Shown here in pieces: positions 54,363-64,000 of a stretch of 64,000 nucleotides of DNA. This stretch comes from Arachnopeziza araneosa (lineage: Eukaryota; Ascomycota; Leotiomycetes; Helotiales; Arachnopezizaceae). Position 1 is the stretch's first letter; every line of letters starts with the position of its first letter. The notes beneath the pieces are model-generated. The model did not search any database. It saw only the letters and a list, made by a program, of their open reading frames with translations, and was not told where the DNA came from. Position numbers and translations under genes: made by a program. The DNA lies in contig QYAI01000012.1 in assembly GCA_003988855.1 (NCBI GenBank), positions 1-64,000 on the forward strand, given 5' to 3'.

Positions 54363-55319
54363 TGTTTCAGCGAATGCTTCAAAGACAGAAGGAGGGACAT
54401 AGATCGAGTTGACCAGAAACAACGAAAGAAAGGGCAAGGCGCCACGTCGATCTTGCGAAAGATGCCTCTCAAGATGGCCCTCGGTAAGGAGATGCCAAGG
54501 GAATGGATAAGGGCGAGAGAAGAGAGTCATGTGCTTACCCTTAATACCTAGGCCATGACCGTGGGAAGAGAGTGTTGTTGGAGGCGCGCCGTTGTCTCGA
54601 GAAGCTCGACCTCGTCTTGGCCCTCACAACGATCATGGCAAGGCTGACTGGGTAGATCGGATGGGTGATTGGACTGGCCCAGTCAGCTTTCGCTGTGTGA
54701 CCAAGGGTGGCACGGACATGACGCTAGTGTTTAGCGGCTCCGGATGGCTGATCATCGGCGTTAAGAGAGTCCGAAGTTTTAGCGTCATTGTCGAATCTAT
54801 GAAAACTGAGGTGTGGAGGAATAAATTGATGTTGTTGGATGGATGGGATTTTCATCGTAGGAAGACCAAGGTGTCATTCCAGTGTATTTCTTAGCATCGG
54901 AGCTGGTGCGACCGGGGAACGCGTTATTATCACGTGACCACCCCCCATCCACGCCTTTTGCAGCTTCCCGTCCCTCCCCTTCGCTTCCCAGCACCACCTG
55001 AAAGTTCTCTTCGGCTGTCAACGGTTCAAAGAAATTCCACCCCACGGAGAGATTCCGGCCTCCAGGCTTCATGACCTTTTTACACAATAGAAACCGATTT
55101 GAATGAGGAGACTGTCCCAAGCCTCCTTTCCTAACAAGTATCTTATCTCCTCCTTTGTCAATATATATCTACCTCTCCCTTGCACCTCCCGTTGTTGTTT
55201 ATTTCATTCCGCCGCGATACATTCCATTGTTCCCAGAGAGTCGACGTGGTGATCAAAGAGCAGAACAGCACGCAACCAAACCTTCAAGCAAACCTCATTT
55301 CTGGACCCAATCAGAAACC
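54363..55319. promoter_or_regulatory. Divergent RBR/Lyc1-like promoter region
   Basis: A 957-base spacer. An ACGCGT (MCB-type) core at 54919-54924 and a CACGTG core at 54931-54936 lie only 7 bases apart, in a short GC-rich island. A plus-strand 100-codon frame at 54592-54894 has no recognised similarity. The RBR frame remains open to 54530. The leader of the acetyltransferase is pyrimidine-rich. Confidence 0.4.
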
Positions 55320-56477
55320 ATGGGTTCCAACGAAACCAGAGCTGAAGTCTCATCAGACTTCCCAGATGCAAACTCGGCCTCCCTCTACCTCACCCACCCA
55401 ACATCCGAAGAGATGGTCGCAACCTGGACCCTCAGTTCCGTCAATTGGGGCTCTGCTCTCTCTCTGGAAGACTACCTGGCTCGCGAGGCTTATCTGATGA
55501 CAGTTCCATTAGCCAGAGAGGGTGGTGTGACGCACTGGATCCTGGTTGACCGCTCTCTCCCACCCAACTCTCGTCCTATTCTTGCCTCATGCGAATCTCT
55601 ACGTAAACCCGTTCTTGTCTCCCGCGATGGTATCATCACCGAGGGCATCACCCACGGAATTGGCAGTGTGTTCTCGCAACCTAGATGCAGAGGAAAAGGC
55701 TATGCAGGCCGAATGCTCAAAGAGCTCGGCCCGGTCTTGAAGACGTGGCAAACAGAAAAAACCGTCCAATGTCCATTTAGCATTCTCTACTCTGATATCG
55801 GGATGAAATATTATACCAAATTGGGCTGGCATCCATTCCCAAGTACACATATTGCCTTCGCAAAACCTTCGAGCCCATCTTCAAGCCTTGCCAAACCGCT
55901 CGCAAGCACTGATATTTCCTCTCTATGCATACTTGATGAGCAGTATCTCCGACGAGATCTCTCATCCACAAAAGATGGCAAGACCCGCGTTGCTCTCCTG
56001 CCAGATCATGATACAATGAAATGGCACCACGGACGCGAAGATTTTGTAACATCCAAAATATTCCCCGGACAACCCTCGCCTGTGATTAAAGGCGCCATCT
56101 CTGCAGGTACTGAAGGTAATCGTATCTGGGCGATCTGGACGAGAGCCTACTATGGACCCGTCAAACCCGATTCGGCTAACACCTTTCATATTCTCCGGCT
56201 GGTCATTGAGGATGAAAGCGACACTGAATCGAATGCAGAGAAATTGAAGGGGGTATTACAACTAGCTTTGAACGAAGCTTTGAACTGGAAGCTGAATCAC
56301 ATCGAGTTTTGGAATCCAAGTGAACTTGTCAAGAGCTTGGTAAGTAAGACAGGATTAGAGCACAGTGAGGTTATCCGAGAAGAAGAGAGTATCGCAAGCT
56401 TGATGTGGTACGGAGAGGGTAGTGGAAAGGTTGATCAGATTGAATGGATTCGCAATGAAAAGTATGGCTGGTGCTAG
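55320..56477 (+). CDS. Lyc1-like GNAT acetyltransferase
   Basis: A 385-residue single-exon protein of the GNAT superfamily. The acetyl-CoA loop RCRGKGYAGRML (about 122-133) has the R-x2-G-x-G/A pattern, and SILYSDIGMKYYTKLGWHPFP (in part) is the GNAT C-terminal motif. A second, fungal-specific half (RVALLPDHDTMKWHHGREDF; NRIWAIWTRAYYGP; LNHIEFWNPSELVKSL) is shared with Yarrowia Lyc1, a lysine N6-acetyltransferase of lysine catabolism. Substrate in this organism is inferred. The Met at 55320 (MGSNETRAE) is chosen over an ATG 55 codons upstream, since those residues are low-complexity. Confidence 0.8.
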   Translation: MGSNETRAEVSSDFPDANSASLYLTHPTSEEMVATWTLSSVNWGSALSLEDYLAREAYLMTVPLAREGGVTHWILVDRSLPPNSRPILASCESLRKPVLVSRDGIITEGITHGIGSVFSQPRCRGKGYAGRMLKELGPVLKTWQTEKTVQCPFSILYSDIGMKYYTKLGWHPFPSTHIAFAKPSSPSSSLAKPLASTDISSLCILDEQYLRRDLSSTKDGKTRVALLPDHDTMKWHHGREDFVTSKIFPGQPSPVIKGAISAGTEGNRIWAIWTRAYYGPVKPDSANTFHILRLVIEDESDTESNAEKLKGVLQLALNEALNWKLNHIEFWNPSELVKSLVSKTGLEHSEVIREEESIASLMWYGEGSGKVDQIEWIRNEKYGWC

Positions 56478-56849
56478 ATATTGATATCAAGCTACCGCTG
56501 TGTCGAGCACTTAGAAAACAGATCCCTAATTGACGACGTTCCTTAGCAGTAACAACTTGGCTGAGACTAATCCTTACCTCTCTCGTAAACAAACATGCAC
56601 CAAATCTCAAAAAATGTGACAGTGTGATTTTAAAGTCGCGAATATTCTGTTTTTCTCTCCCAAGGTTGCAATTAGACGTGCCTCTACTCCAGTTACCCCA
56701 GGCAGCGGCGGCTGGGTGGACAAGCGTTGCGTGTTGCAGGAGGTTCAATGTCCCTGATTAGCGACACCCGTACATTGTACAGTCACGTTCTCTATAGTCT
56801 CTTCCCATGGAATTCTTGACGCAGCCAGGGACGTACTACTCTGGTGGGT
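56478..56849. other. Convergent 3' spacer
   Basis: 3' regions of the acetyltransferase and Dcc1-like genes. A minus-strand frame of 125 codons overlapping the acetyltransferase end is a shadow. Confidence 0.35.
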
Positions 56850-57329
56850 TCATCCTTTCTTCTCTATCCTGCTCTTTGCAAATTTCTCATGCCACTTATT
56901 CACCTTGGCAGGCGCCTTTGCCGGACCCTCTTCTTGGAGAATGAGTTCAATCGTCTCCTCAATCTTCGAAATCACCGTCACCGACGGCGCGGGAATGAAA
57001 GTCTCTGCATCATCTACCTCGGTGGGTTCCGTGGTGGATGGTGTGAGGATCATGATCGGATTGGAGGTGTTCTTTTGTCGCATTTGGTATTTCTTGTCGC
57101 CATAGCAGAGGGTTGCATAGCCTGGGGTGGTTGCGGTTGGCTCTGATGAGGTTATGGTCAGGCTGTCGAGGTTAGCTGGGATGCAGCGAGGGGTGAAGAC
57201 AGAGAGATACGTCGGTGGGCTGTCGGACTCCAGGACAGCCAGGAGCTCTGGGGGAAGCTCGAGAAGCTTAAAAGCCTGCTGCTCGTGGCTTAGAGTAAAT
57301 GGAATAGCGGTGGAGTATTGTGATGCCAT
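56850..57329 (-). CDS. Short Dcc1-like protein
   Basis: A 159-residue single-exon protein. FKLLELPPELLAVLESDSPP, then YATLCYGDKKYQMRQKNTSN and PIMILTP, read like the N-terminal beta domain of Dcc1, which pairs with Ctf8 in the Ctf18-RFC clamp loader used in sister-chromatid cohesion and fork stability. PSVTVISKIEETIELILQE matches the next family strand. Family members usually continue for another 150 or more residues of winged helices; here the frame ends after KVNKWHEKFAKSRIEKKG. No frameshifted continuation is visible downstream. So it is either a short fungal form or a different protein with the same fold. An ATG at 57488 would add 53 leader-like residues. Head-to-head with the RhoGEF. Confidence 0.55.
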   Translation of the reverse strand: MASQYSTAIPFTLSHEQQAFKLLELPPELLAVLESDSPPTYLSVFTPRCIPANLDSLTITSSEPTATTPGYATLCYGDKKYQMRQKNTSNPIMILTPSTTEPTEVDDAETFIPAPSVTVISKIEETIELILQEEGPAKAPAKVNKWHEKFAKSRIEKKG

Positions 57330-57850
57330 TCTGAATGACTTCCCAGTGTTGTAAGCAGAGCCGTGCAAGAAGGCTTGTCGTTTCGTACTCGTACCTATTG
57401 AGGGGTCTATTGACAAGGATTCCTGTTCAACCAATCGTCGCGTCGACAAGCCACGAAAGACCAGACTGAAGAAAAAGTCCCGAAGCATTTGTCCCCCGGA
57501 ATAGAACAGGGCACAACGCTGAGGGGTGACCAGAGCTACCTAAATCCTGGATGGCGCAGCTGCACGCCAGCCAACTCCTGTAAAAGAAAACTCGACTGAC
57601 TCGTTTCGGATGACAAAAGCTTTGTTTCTGCTTCCGAACAGCGAAACATGACGCGGTGAATCGACGCGTTGTTTTTCTCTCCACCCGCAGCCAATGTCTC
57701 AGCGGAACAAAATACACAACAACACCCCTCGATCATAATAACTCGTTCTTGTCGATTGACCCGCGATCAACTAGGATCGCTCGCCATGGAAGAGACCCAT
57801 TGAATGACCCGACCTAGCCATCCAAAACAGAGAAAAGAGAGCCCTACACC
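57330..57850. promoter_or_regulatory. Divergent Dcc1-like/RhoGEF promoter
   Basis: A 521-base spacer between start codons. No strong motif; open frames are short. Confidence 0.35.
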
Positions 57851-60800
57851 ATGGTTCGAGTCACCGAAGAGGTGACCTTGTCGCAAGACGAGGTGACCCT
57901 CTACTGCACCACCGACCCGTATCTTGGAAATCTACCAGTTTTCATCTTCCATGGCCCTTCGACTACAACCAATTCCACTCTCAATAGCTCCCGGATTCAA
58001 GTCCATATCTTCACCGCTGGTGGTTTCCAAAGCTACCCTCGCATCACCATATCCCCCAACTCCCCATTCTATCAATCCGTCAACTACCTCTCGCGCGAGA
58101 AACAAGGAGATGAAATCAGTCGCGGGCTTGCATTTGGACTTCTCAAATACTTCAAGGAGTTACCTGAGGGCGTGAAGAACAGTCTGGTCATACAGTGCGC
58201 TACTCCTCGAGGCAAGAGACCTGGATCAGCGCCTGCGCTCTTCCTCGAACAACATGCGGCAGATTTGGCAGGATCAATGGTTAGGGTGGAGAATATTCAG
58301 GACGCTTTCCGTGATATCGAAGCCGCTTTCCGTCCCCAGTACATCAATCATATAGATGTGGACCTAGTCTTGCCGCCAGGATCTATTGCGCCTTTCCAGG
58401 AACAAGATCCAGATGAAAATATGGACGGCGAAGAACTCCTAGATCCAACCTTGAAACAATATGGATCATATGCCCCGTTGGTCAAGCTTTTCGGAGAAGT
58501 GACTTTTATCCCAACCTCGAAGCTGCGTCGAGCTCCCTCAAAAGCCTCTTCTCTCAATCGGTCAAAGTCATTCCTTAAGGACCAAAAAATGGCCTTGAGA
58601 CGGGAGATGGGGGAGCTAGTCGATACCGAAGAGCGATATGTCATCAAGATGCATGAACTTGTTAATCATATTGCTGATGATTATCGAGACAAAGCAAAGA
58701 AACGAGCTTTTGGTAGCTTCAGCCCTTCGGAGGAAGATCTGGAGAGACTGTTCCCCAAATCGCTAGATAGCATTCTTCAAATCAACTCCGCTTTCTTAGC
58801 TGATGTTCAGAAGGTTATGGATGAGACAGAGGAGGAGGCTATGCTAGATCTGGAAGCACAGACGACTGGCTCCATGGGATCTCGTTACGGAGGAACAGGA
58901 CGTTTGAAAGACCCAACTGGAGCACTTGCATTTGCCAAAGTGCTAATTGATTGGTTCCCGAAGTTCACAGAAAGCTACCAAGACTACATCCGAGCTAGTC
59001 AGGAATTTCCACAGATCATTTCATCCTTCTTGAATCAGCAATCCAGCTTTTCTCAACGAGTTCAGCAGACAGGAGAACAACGTCTTCGATCTGCCGTGAT
59101 TGAGCCTGTGCAACGACTTCCCCGATACAGTCTCTTCATTGACAATATCGTCAATTATCTTCCTGTTCTCCATCCTGCTCTGCAACCGATGCTTAAAGCT
59201 CGGGATATTATTACATCCATCTGTTCTATGGATCCGCCTGAGACTGATAAATCACAAGTTGTTAACCGTTTAAGAAATTTGGTCGAATCGTGGCCGAAAT
59301 CATTTCATCCACAGGGACGTCTGATCACGGCGGTCGACTTCATTGAGTTACCTCCTCCATTTCATACCACCTCTTCGGCCGACCCTCGACATGGCATGTT
59401 TCTCTTATTCGCTGACCGCATCGTGGTCCTTCGAAGAGCACGAGATTCAACTTTTTCGGCTCGTGGCTTGGTTGCTGAAGTGGACAAACCTACAGCAACC
59501 ACCATGATGGCTAATATGACGGCTGCTGCTGCTGGTCACAAGAAGACTTTTGATCTCACATTTTGCGGGTGGCATATTCTTAGCGAGACTCGTTTCACAA
59601 TGTCAGAAGATGGTCGAATCGTCTCAATAGCTTCATTCCACCAACTGAAAGAAGGTGGAACGGGCAGAGAAACGACCGCTCCCGCGGCTTCTGTTCGGGT
59701 GTTTCTCTTGCAAGGTGCCTATGATGGTAAAGGCTTGAAATTCAGTGAAGAGGTTACAAAGGCTAGAGTAGAGGGTCGCTTTGCAGAGGTGGAGCGAGAG
59801 ACGGACAAATGGTGTTTGAGATCCATCAAACTCCCGGCGGCGGATATTCACATTCATGCTGCTGTATTTGAGGAGGGTATCGATACCTTGGTGCCAGGCC
59901 GACAAGAACCAGCACCGATTCGTATCGTGGTTGATCATGCTAAAGGAACCAAGGGTGCTCCACTTGGGCATTATGGTGTCGATATAGTTGCCAACGTGAC
60001 GACATTTGCTGACAGCTTGAATTACAAACTTGAAGTTGATGGACTTAATGGTAGGGTCTTCGTGGATGAACTAGTACCAGAGCACCTTCTTCCAGCTCTG
60101 GCCAGACGAGGTATGTATCCTGCCTTCAATATTCGTTAATTCTAGCTAATTAGTGTAGTCAATGACTTGATTCGAACTCAGTACAACTTGACTAATCCGG
60201 CTCTTACGGCCCCATTCATTTCATTCTACTCAAAAATTCTTAAGTCTATCCATGTTCACGCGGAAGGTGATAAGTCGAAAAGCGGCTTCCGGCCAGGCTC
60301 TCCCGTCAAAATGCTCTCGAATCTATTTTCAAGCGGCTTCGGCAGCTCCACATCTTCATTCAGTAACTCCATGTCCGCGAACTCAATCTCGAAAAACTCA
60401 CGAACACCTATCATGGGAAATGTACCATCCATACCCGCAATAACAAGATCAAACAGTAACAAGTCAACACAATCTATTCACGATGTTGACCTCAGAAACA
60501 GTGCCCGGGAAGCTACTGATGGTCGACCTGAAAATCCCATCTTCCGCCTGGAAGAAACCATTCGCGGCTATGTAGCAGCTCTTCTCTCTCGGAAAGGAAA
60601 TGTCGTTGGGAAGTCGTTACGAAACCGCGCTGCTGCAGATGAGCTTGCAATCAATGCAATTTACAACACGTTCATCGAAAATCCGTATGATCAGCGAGCA
60701 GCAGATGAATGCCCCTTTGAGGTACTATTCGTGGCATTTGAAAAGTATCTGAGGATGGCTTGGAAGGACCAGATGGGAGACGTTATCTCAGCGCAAACTC

Positions 60801-62458
60801 TTGATGAATTACAGAAGCAGGCATTGAAGCTGTATCCTCGCGACTTTGCAGATTATGTCAAAATGGTCTTCGCGGAAATGTCGCCTCAAAACCGGAGAGC
60901 TTTCATCGCTATCATCAAGCTATTGGCTGACCTACTGGATGGATGTGGAAATGATGGCGATCGTGGCGCCTTGACTGCCGCGTTTGCAGAACTCCTTGTT
61001 ATTGAAGGCAATCCCCACGATTACATCAACTTGTTAGATCGGATGGTACTTGAGCATGAGCGACTTTTTGAGGATATTGGCCCTGGTGCCATTGTCAGCT
61101 CTGGAACGAATTCTACGTTTGGCTCAATATCAAATCGGGCAAATGCGTCAGCGACAGGATCGATTGCTTCCAATAGCTCCTCTCTTCGTAAGAGATTTGC
61201 TGATACCCTTCTGAGACAGAATAGCGCCAGTGATCGTCCTTCTGTGTGGAGGACCCTTAGCAAGACGAACCGCAGTGTTGCTACTGGCGAGCCGATGACC
61301 CCATCTAGTCTTTCGAAAGCGTCGCTGCATCGGTCTAGATCAATCGAGTCTCCAGGTAGACGGCCAATCTCCCGTGACCGGCCTACAGTGCTTGGCGCAT
61401 TTGATGAACGTCCAACTAGCTCTTCTGGACCAGTCACGAGGATGGAAACAATTGGAGAGCCGCTAGCAGAGGAGAAAACGGGTGAAAAGTCAGCGAAGAA
61501 GAAGCGCCGCAGCTCCTTGTCTGATCTAAAGTCTCTCATGGCAGCAGCGACCCTCGGAGGTTCCCTCACAAACTCTCCTGCATCTCCGGAGGGTCGAAAA
61601 GGCTTGAAGTTCAACTCCTCTCCGCGAACACCGTCACCAACCAAAATTCCTGTTGCTGGTGGAACTGGAATCATGGATCGTAGCAGAGCAACTATGTTCA
61701 GCACTGGCTCACCTAAACAAAAGGAAAACTCACCTATAACTTCAACAACATCTCGCAGCATTGGCAGCTTGACTGAACGGCCTCAGAACATCATGTCTAC
61801 TCCTGATGTAATAGTGATCAAAGATCTCTGGTCTGTTTCACACAAGAAAACTACATCAATGTCTTCCAATATCCCAACTCTCCGTGGTCGAGCACCATCT
61901 TCAACTGGTAGCCCTAGCAAGTCACCTCAAAAACTTCGTCTACAGTCTCCTCAAAAATTAAGGGAGCGATTGCAAAACGAGGCAAAAGCTATCAACGAAG
62001 CAGAAGAGTCCTTACAATCCGAGCTCTCCAAGATTGGTGCAGAAATGGCTAAGCTCTCATCCTCGTCTCCTTCGACTGTGCCATCTACAGCTCTCACGCA
62101 ACTCCAATCCACCATCTCCTCCCTAGAATTCCGCATTCCAGAAATGAGTAAAGAGCTCAGCGCACGTAACGAGGCAATCAAGACCGATCTGGAGAAATCA
62201 CTCCAAGCATCAGAATACAAGGTGAAAGGATTAGATCAGCTATACAAAGAGTCGAGTGCTGAGAATGAACTTCTGTATGAGAAGTTCAATGGCGAGTTGG
62301 GCAAGATAGTCAAAGCTCTCAAAGGCAAAGGTGAAAAAGAGGAGTTGATAACAAAAATGAAGGAAAGCAGCGAAGAGACTGCCAAAGTCAAGAAGGAAAA
62401 CGCGAGGTTGCGGAGAGAGATCCTAGCTCTAAGAACATTGCTCAAGGGAAACGAATGA
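57851..62458 (+). CDS. Dbl-family RhoGEF with RhoGAP-like segment
   Basis: Exons 57851-60110 and 60159-62458 (48-nt intron) give 1,519 residues. A unique N-terminal domain (about 1-230) starts MVRVTEEVTLSQDEVTLY. A DH domain follows at about 248-480 (LRREMGELVDTEERYVIKMHEL; AVIEPVQRLPRYSLFIDNIV, conserved region 3), then a PH-like region (about 500-640) with FLLFADRIVVLRRA. After the intron, about 880-1,060 (LEETIRGYVAALLSRK...MSPQNRRAFIAIIKLLADLL) resembles a RhoGAP helical fold without a clear arginine finger. Ser-rich linkers and a C-terminal coiled coil (about 1,400-1,517) close it. It is expected to activate Rho/Cdc42-type GTPases at growing tips or septa; Bud3 is a candidate orthologue, but I cannot confirm it. 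Confidence 0.82.
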
Positions 62459-62832
62459 GCTGACTGGTGCCAAGAGTGATTGAAGTTATTGAAGCCTTTG
62501 TTGATACTGTACGATGTGTATAGGGTTCTGTGTGGTTTGACAACAACAAGGGGCGTTTTGGTAAACATGCCAGGCCCAATCGAATAAGAGGCTGGCGTTT
62601 GGGTTGTAGATGATCGTTTCTAGTGTTTGACTCTAGCTCATGATGTACATTATGGACTGTCCTTCTCTGGACTAGTGCAAATAACGAATACTTACCAATT
62701 TTCCCCCTTTTCCTCTCTTTCGCTCGCCTAGAATCACGTGGTAAGTTTTTCATTCATTATGACTCAAATCTAAATCCTTTTAGTAAGTATTTCCAATCTA
62801 CTCACCTCATTCCGACTTTCAGACCAAAAAAA
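62459..62832. promoter_or_regulatory. Spacer and P-loop kinase promoter
   Basis: Holds the RhoGEF 3' region and the promoter of the next gene. A CACGTG core lies at 62735-62740. An A-run (CCAAAAAAAATG) precedes the start codon. Confidence 0.4.
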
Positions 62833-63456
62833 ATGTCTTCCACTCATCTAGCTTTGCCCCCAGAAATAAGCAGCATCCTCCGCGCTGCCACGCAAACCAA
62901 CCAGCGCCTCGTGCTCCTGACGTGTGGCCCCTCAGGCGCCGGTAAATCCACTTTCTCTCGCACAACCTGCTCGGTCCACCCTAATTTCACACGCTTGTCA
63001 ATCGATAAGTACATCTTTGAGCAGCACAGTATCTTCAATGTCGACTATCCGGCTTCCGACTACGCAGATTTGCAGATCCAAGCCAGGAAGGGGGTGCGAG
63101 AGGAGTTGATCCGGCTGCTGCGGGAGGGGAGGCGAGATGTGCTGCTGGATCTTGCGAGCTATGAAAAGAGTATGAGGGATGAGTGGCGGGAGTTGGTGGA
63201 GAAGGAGGGGCGGATGATGAGAGAGGGAGGGGTTGGAGGGAAAGGTTATGCCTTCTTGATCGTGGTTTTCAGGGCGAGTGAGGAGACGCTGTGGAAGAGG
63301 ATAAGGAGGAGGGAGGTTACTGGGGAGGTTGAACGAGGGGAGGGGTGTGTTGTTACGAGAGAGATGCTGACGGGTTTCTTGGAAGGGTTTGAGTGGCCTG
63401 ATGGGGAGGGTGAGGTGGTCTTGAGGATTGACGAGGAAGAAGGAGGAGGGAGTTGA
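62833..63456 (+). CDS. Small P-loop kinase-like ATPase
   Basis: A 207-residue single-exon protein. The Walker A motif GPSGAGKST at 32-40 sits on the first strand, followed by DKYIFEQHSIFNVDYP (substrate-side loop), QIQARKGVREELIRLL and DVLLDLASYEKSMRDEWREL (Walker B-like). A lid with FRASEETLWKRIRRRE follows. This is the layout of small cytosolic P-loop kinases related to the bacterial 'zeta-like'/AAA_33 group and fungal homologues. The phosphate acceptor is unknown. Codon use toward the 3' end is markedly G-rich. The 3' end overlaps a minus-strand open frame. Confidence 0.75.
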   Translation: MSSTHLALPPEISSILRAATQTNQRLVLLTCGPSGAGKSTFSRTTCSVHPNFTRLSIDKYIFEQHSIFNVDYPASDYADLQIQARKGVREELIRLLREGRRDVLLDLASYEKSMRDEWRELVEKEGRMMREGGVGGKGYAFLIVVFRASEETLWKRIRRREVTGEVERGEGCVVTREMLTGFLEGFEWPDGEGEVVLRIDEEEGGGS

Positions 63457-64000
63457 GGGTCATTCTCGGACCTTTCGGTCTTCTTTGTCGCAGTAGGCAT
63501 AAGATCAGGAGAAGTGGTCGGTACAAGAATGCGGCGTCTTAATTTCTCCTGTTGCAGCTTTGCCTCTTTCATGCTCAAATCATTGAGCCGTTTTGATATC
63601 AACTCCGCCTCGTGCTGTCCGATTTTGGAATGAATAAACCTTTTTGGCTGGTATGTCCTGTTGAATTTATCTGCAACGAATTCAAAGTCGCGTTTTATAG
63701 ATTATACGTATAGTCTTTGGTGATCATTATCAAGCACGATTTTAAGAAATAAGCGCATTTAGTCACGTTCTCCAGTCTTCCGCACCGGTAATCGGAAGTC
63801 ATCTTCCTCCTTAGGATCAACTCCCCAAATGTCAAACGTCCGTATTCTTCTCAGCCTAACTGTGCCTCCCGGACGAATATATTAAAAAATTGCTATTTGC
63901 ATCCACTCGTCCCATCCGAACTCGATCATGCAGCTGTGCCGCTAGAATCCTCTGCCTGCACGAATAATTCCCGAGCATTTCCTCTTGTAACACCGCCATG
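63246..64000 (-). CDS. 3' end of an unidentified gene, runs off the right edge
   Basis: Two minus-strand coding blocks join well. A block ending at 63767 reads VRLRRIRTFDIWGVDPKE and EDDFRLPVRKTGE. After a 96-nt intron (63671-63766, GTGACT...TTGCAG, phase 1 on both sides) comes KFNRTYQPKRFIHSKIG, EAELISKRLNDLSMKEAKL and further text. Unspliced, the first block would stop at TAA 63759-63761. The 5' border of the first block is near 63859 (acceptor GCACAG), and its link to sequence up to 64000 is unresolved, although the frame GVTRGNARELFVQAEDSS near 63940-63998 is suggestive. The last 210 bases run antisense to the P-loop kinase 3' end, with no stop until 63246. The family is not recognised. 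Confidence 0.45.

Noticed and set aside
54363..54530. 56-residue extension of the RBR ligase
   Set aside because: Possible, but the residues are hydrophobic and leader-like, unlike the acidic nuclear-type protein that follows.
54592..54894. 100-codon plus-strand ORF
   Set aside because: No recognised domain, unusual composition, lies in the divergent promoter; kept only as spacer content.
61021..61761. 246-codon minus-strand frame
   Set aside because: Antisense of the Ser-rich RhoGEF linker; low-complexity shadow.
1..64000. tRNA, rRNA or intact transposon
   Set aside because: Scanned by eye for B-box-like GGTTC motifs with cloverleaf context, long terminal repeats and transposase or reverse-transcriptase motifs; none convincing, though a tRNA scan would be more sensitive.

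Overview
The window is a piece of nuclear chromosome from a filamentous ascomycete (Pezizomycotina). Introns are numerous, mostly 45-55 nt, with GT-AG ends and CTAAC/CTAAT-like branch sites. Genes lie on both strands with no operons, and the gene set is typical of filamentous fungi. A leotiomycete (Helotiales-like) source fits the protein sequences I recognise, but that placement is an inference.

Layout. Bases 1-3,000 are AT-rich and decayed: an orphan 23-codon ORF, a 17-bp tandem repeat, a lone WD40-repeat relic and a broken fungal CAMK-like protein kinase with a Trp-to-stop change, a frameshift and a missing activation-segment/APE block. From 3.7 kb on the window is gene-dense: deoxyhypusine hydroxylase (lia1), RNA polymerase I subunit A12 (rpa12), cohesin loader Scc2/Mis4, mitochondrial RNA helicase Suv3, a VAMP7-type R-SNARE, two orphan proteins (one a membrane-anchored nucleotidyltransferase-like protein), an Env9-like short-chain dehydrogenase, a G-patch protein, Sec1, an eIF4E-binding (4E-T/Eap1-like) protein, Urb1, Iml1, an FNIP/Lst4 protein, a CsbD-like stress protein, a secreted histidine phosphatase, Kap114/importin-9, Rev7, an RNF216-like RBR ubiquitin ligase, a Lyc1-like acetyltransferase, a short Dcc1-like protein, a large Dbl-family RhoGEF, a small P-loop kinase, and the 3' end of an unidentified minus-strand gene at the right edge.

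Many genes form head-to-head pairs with 200-500 bp between start codons: rpa12/scc2, suv3/VAMP7, SDR/G-patch, urb1/iml1, kap114/rev7 and Dcc1-like/RhoGEF. These spacers are candidate shared promoters. Two TORC1 nutrient-sensing regulators that act on opposite halves of the Rag/Gtr GTPase heterodimer, Iml1 (GATOR1, toward Gtr1) and an Lst4/FNIP protein (with Lst7, toward Gtr2), are adjacent and separated only by a 2.2-kb gene-free spacer. Chromosome-cohesion functions (Scc2, Dcc1-like), secretion (Sec1, VAMP7) and ribosome or translation functions (Rpa12, Urb1, Lia1, the eIF4E-binder) recur, but I see no sign of a biosynthetic cluster, transposon, CRISPR array or tRNA gene.

The most interesting details are splicing features read directly from sequence: a GC-AG intron in scc2, a 45-nt stop-free 3n intron in lia1, a NAGNAG acceptor before a 19-nt last exon in rpa12, and a 450-nt intron in the RBR ligase whose retention would truncate the protein. 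No clearly new multi-gene system was found.
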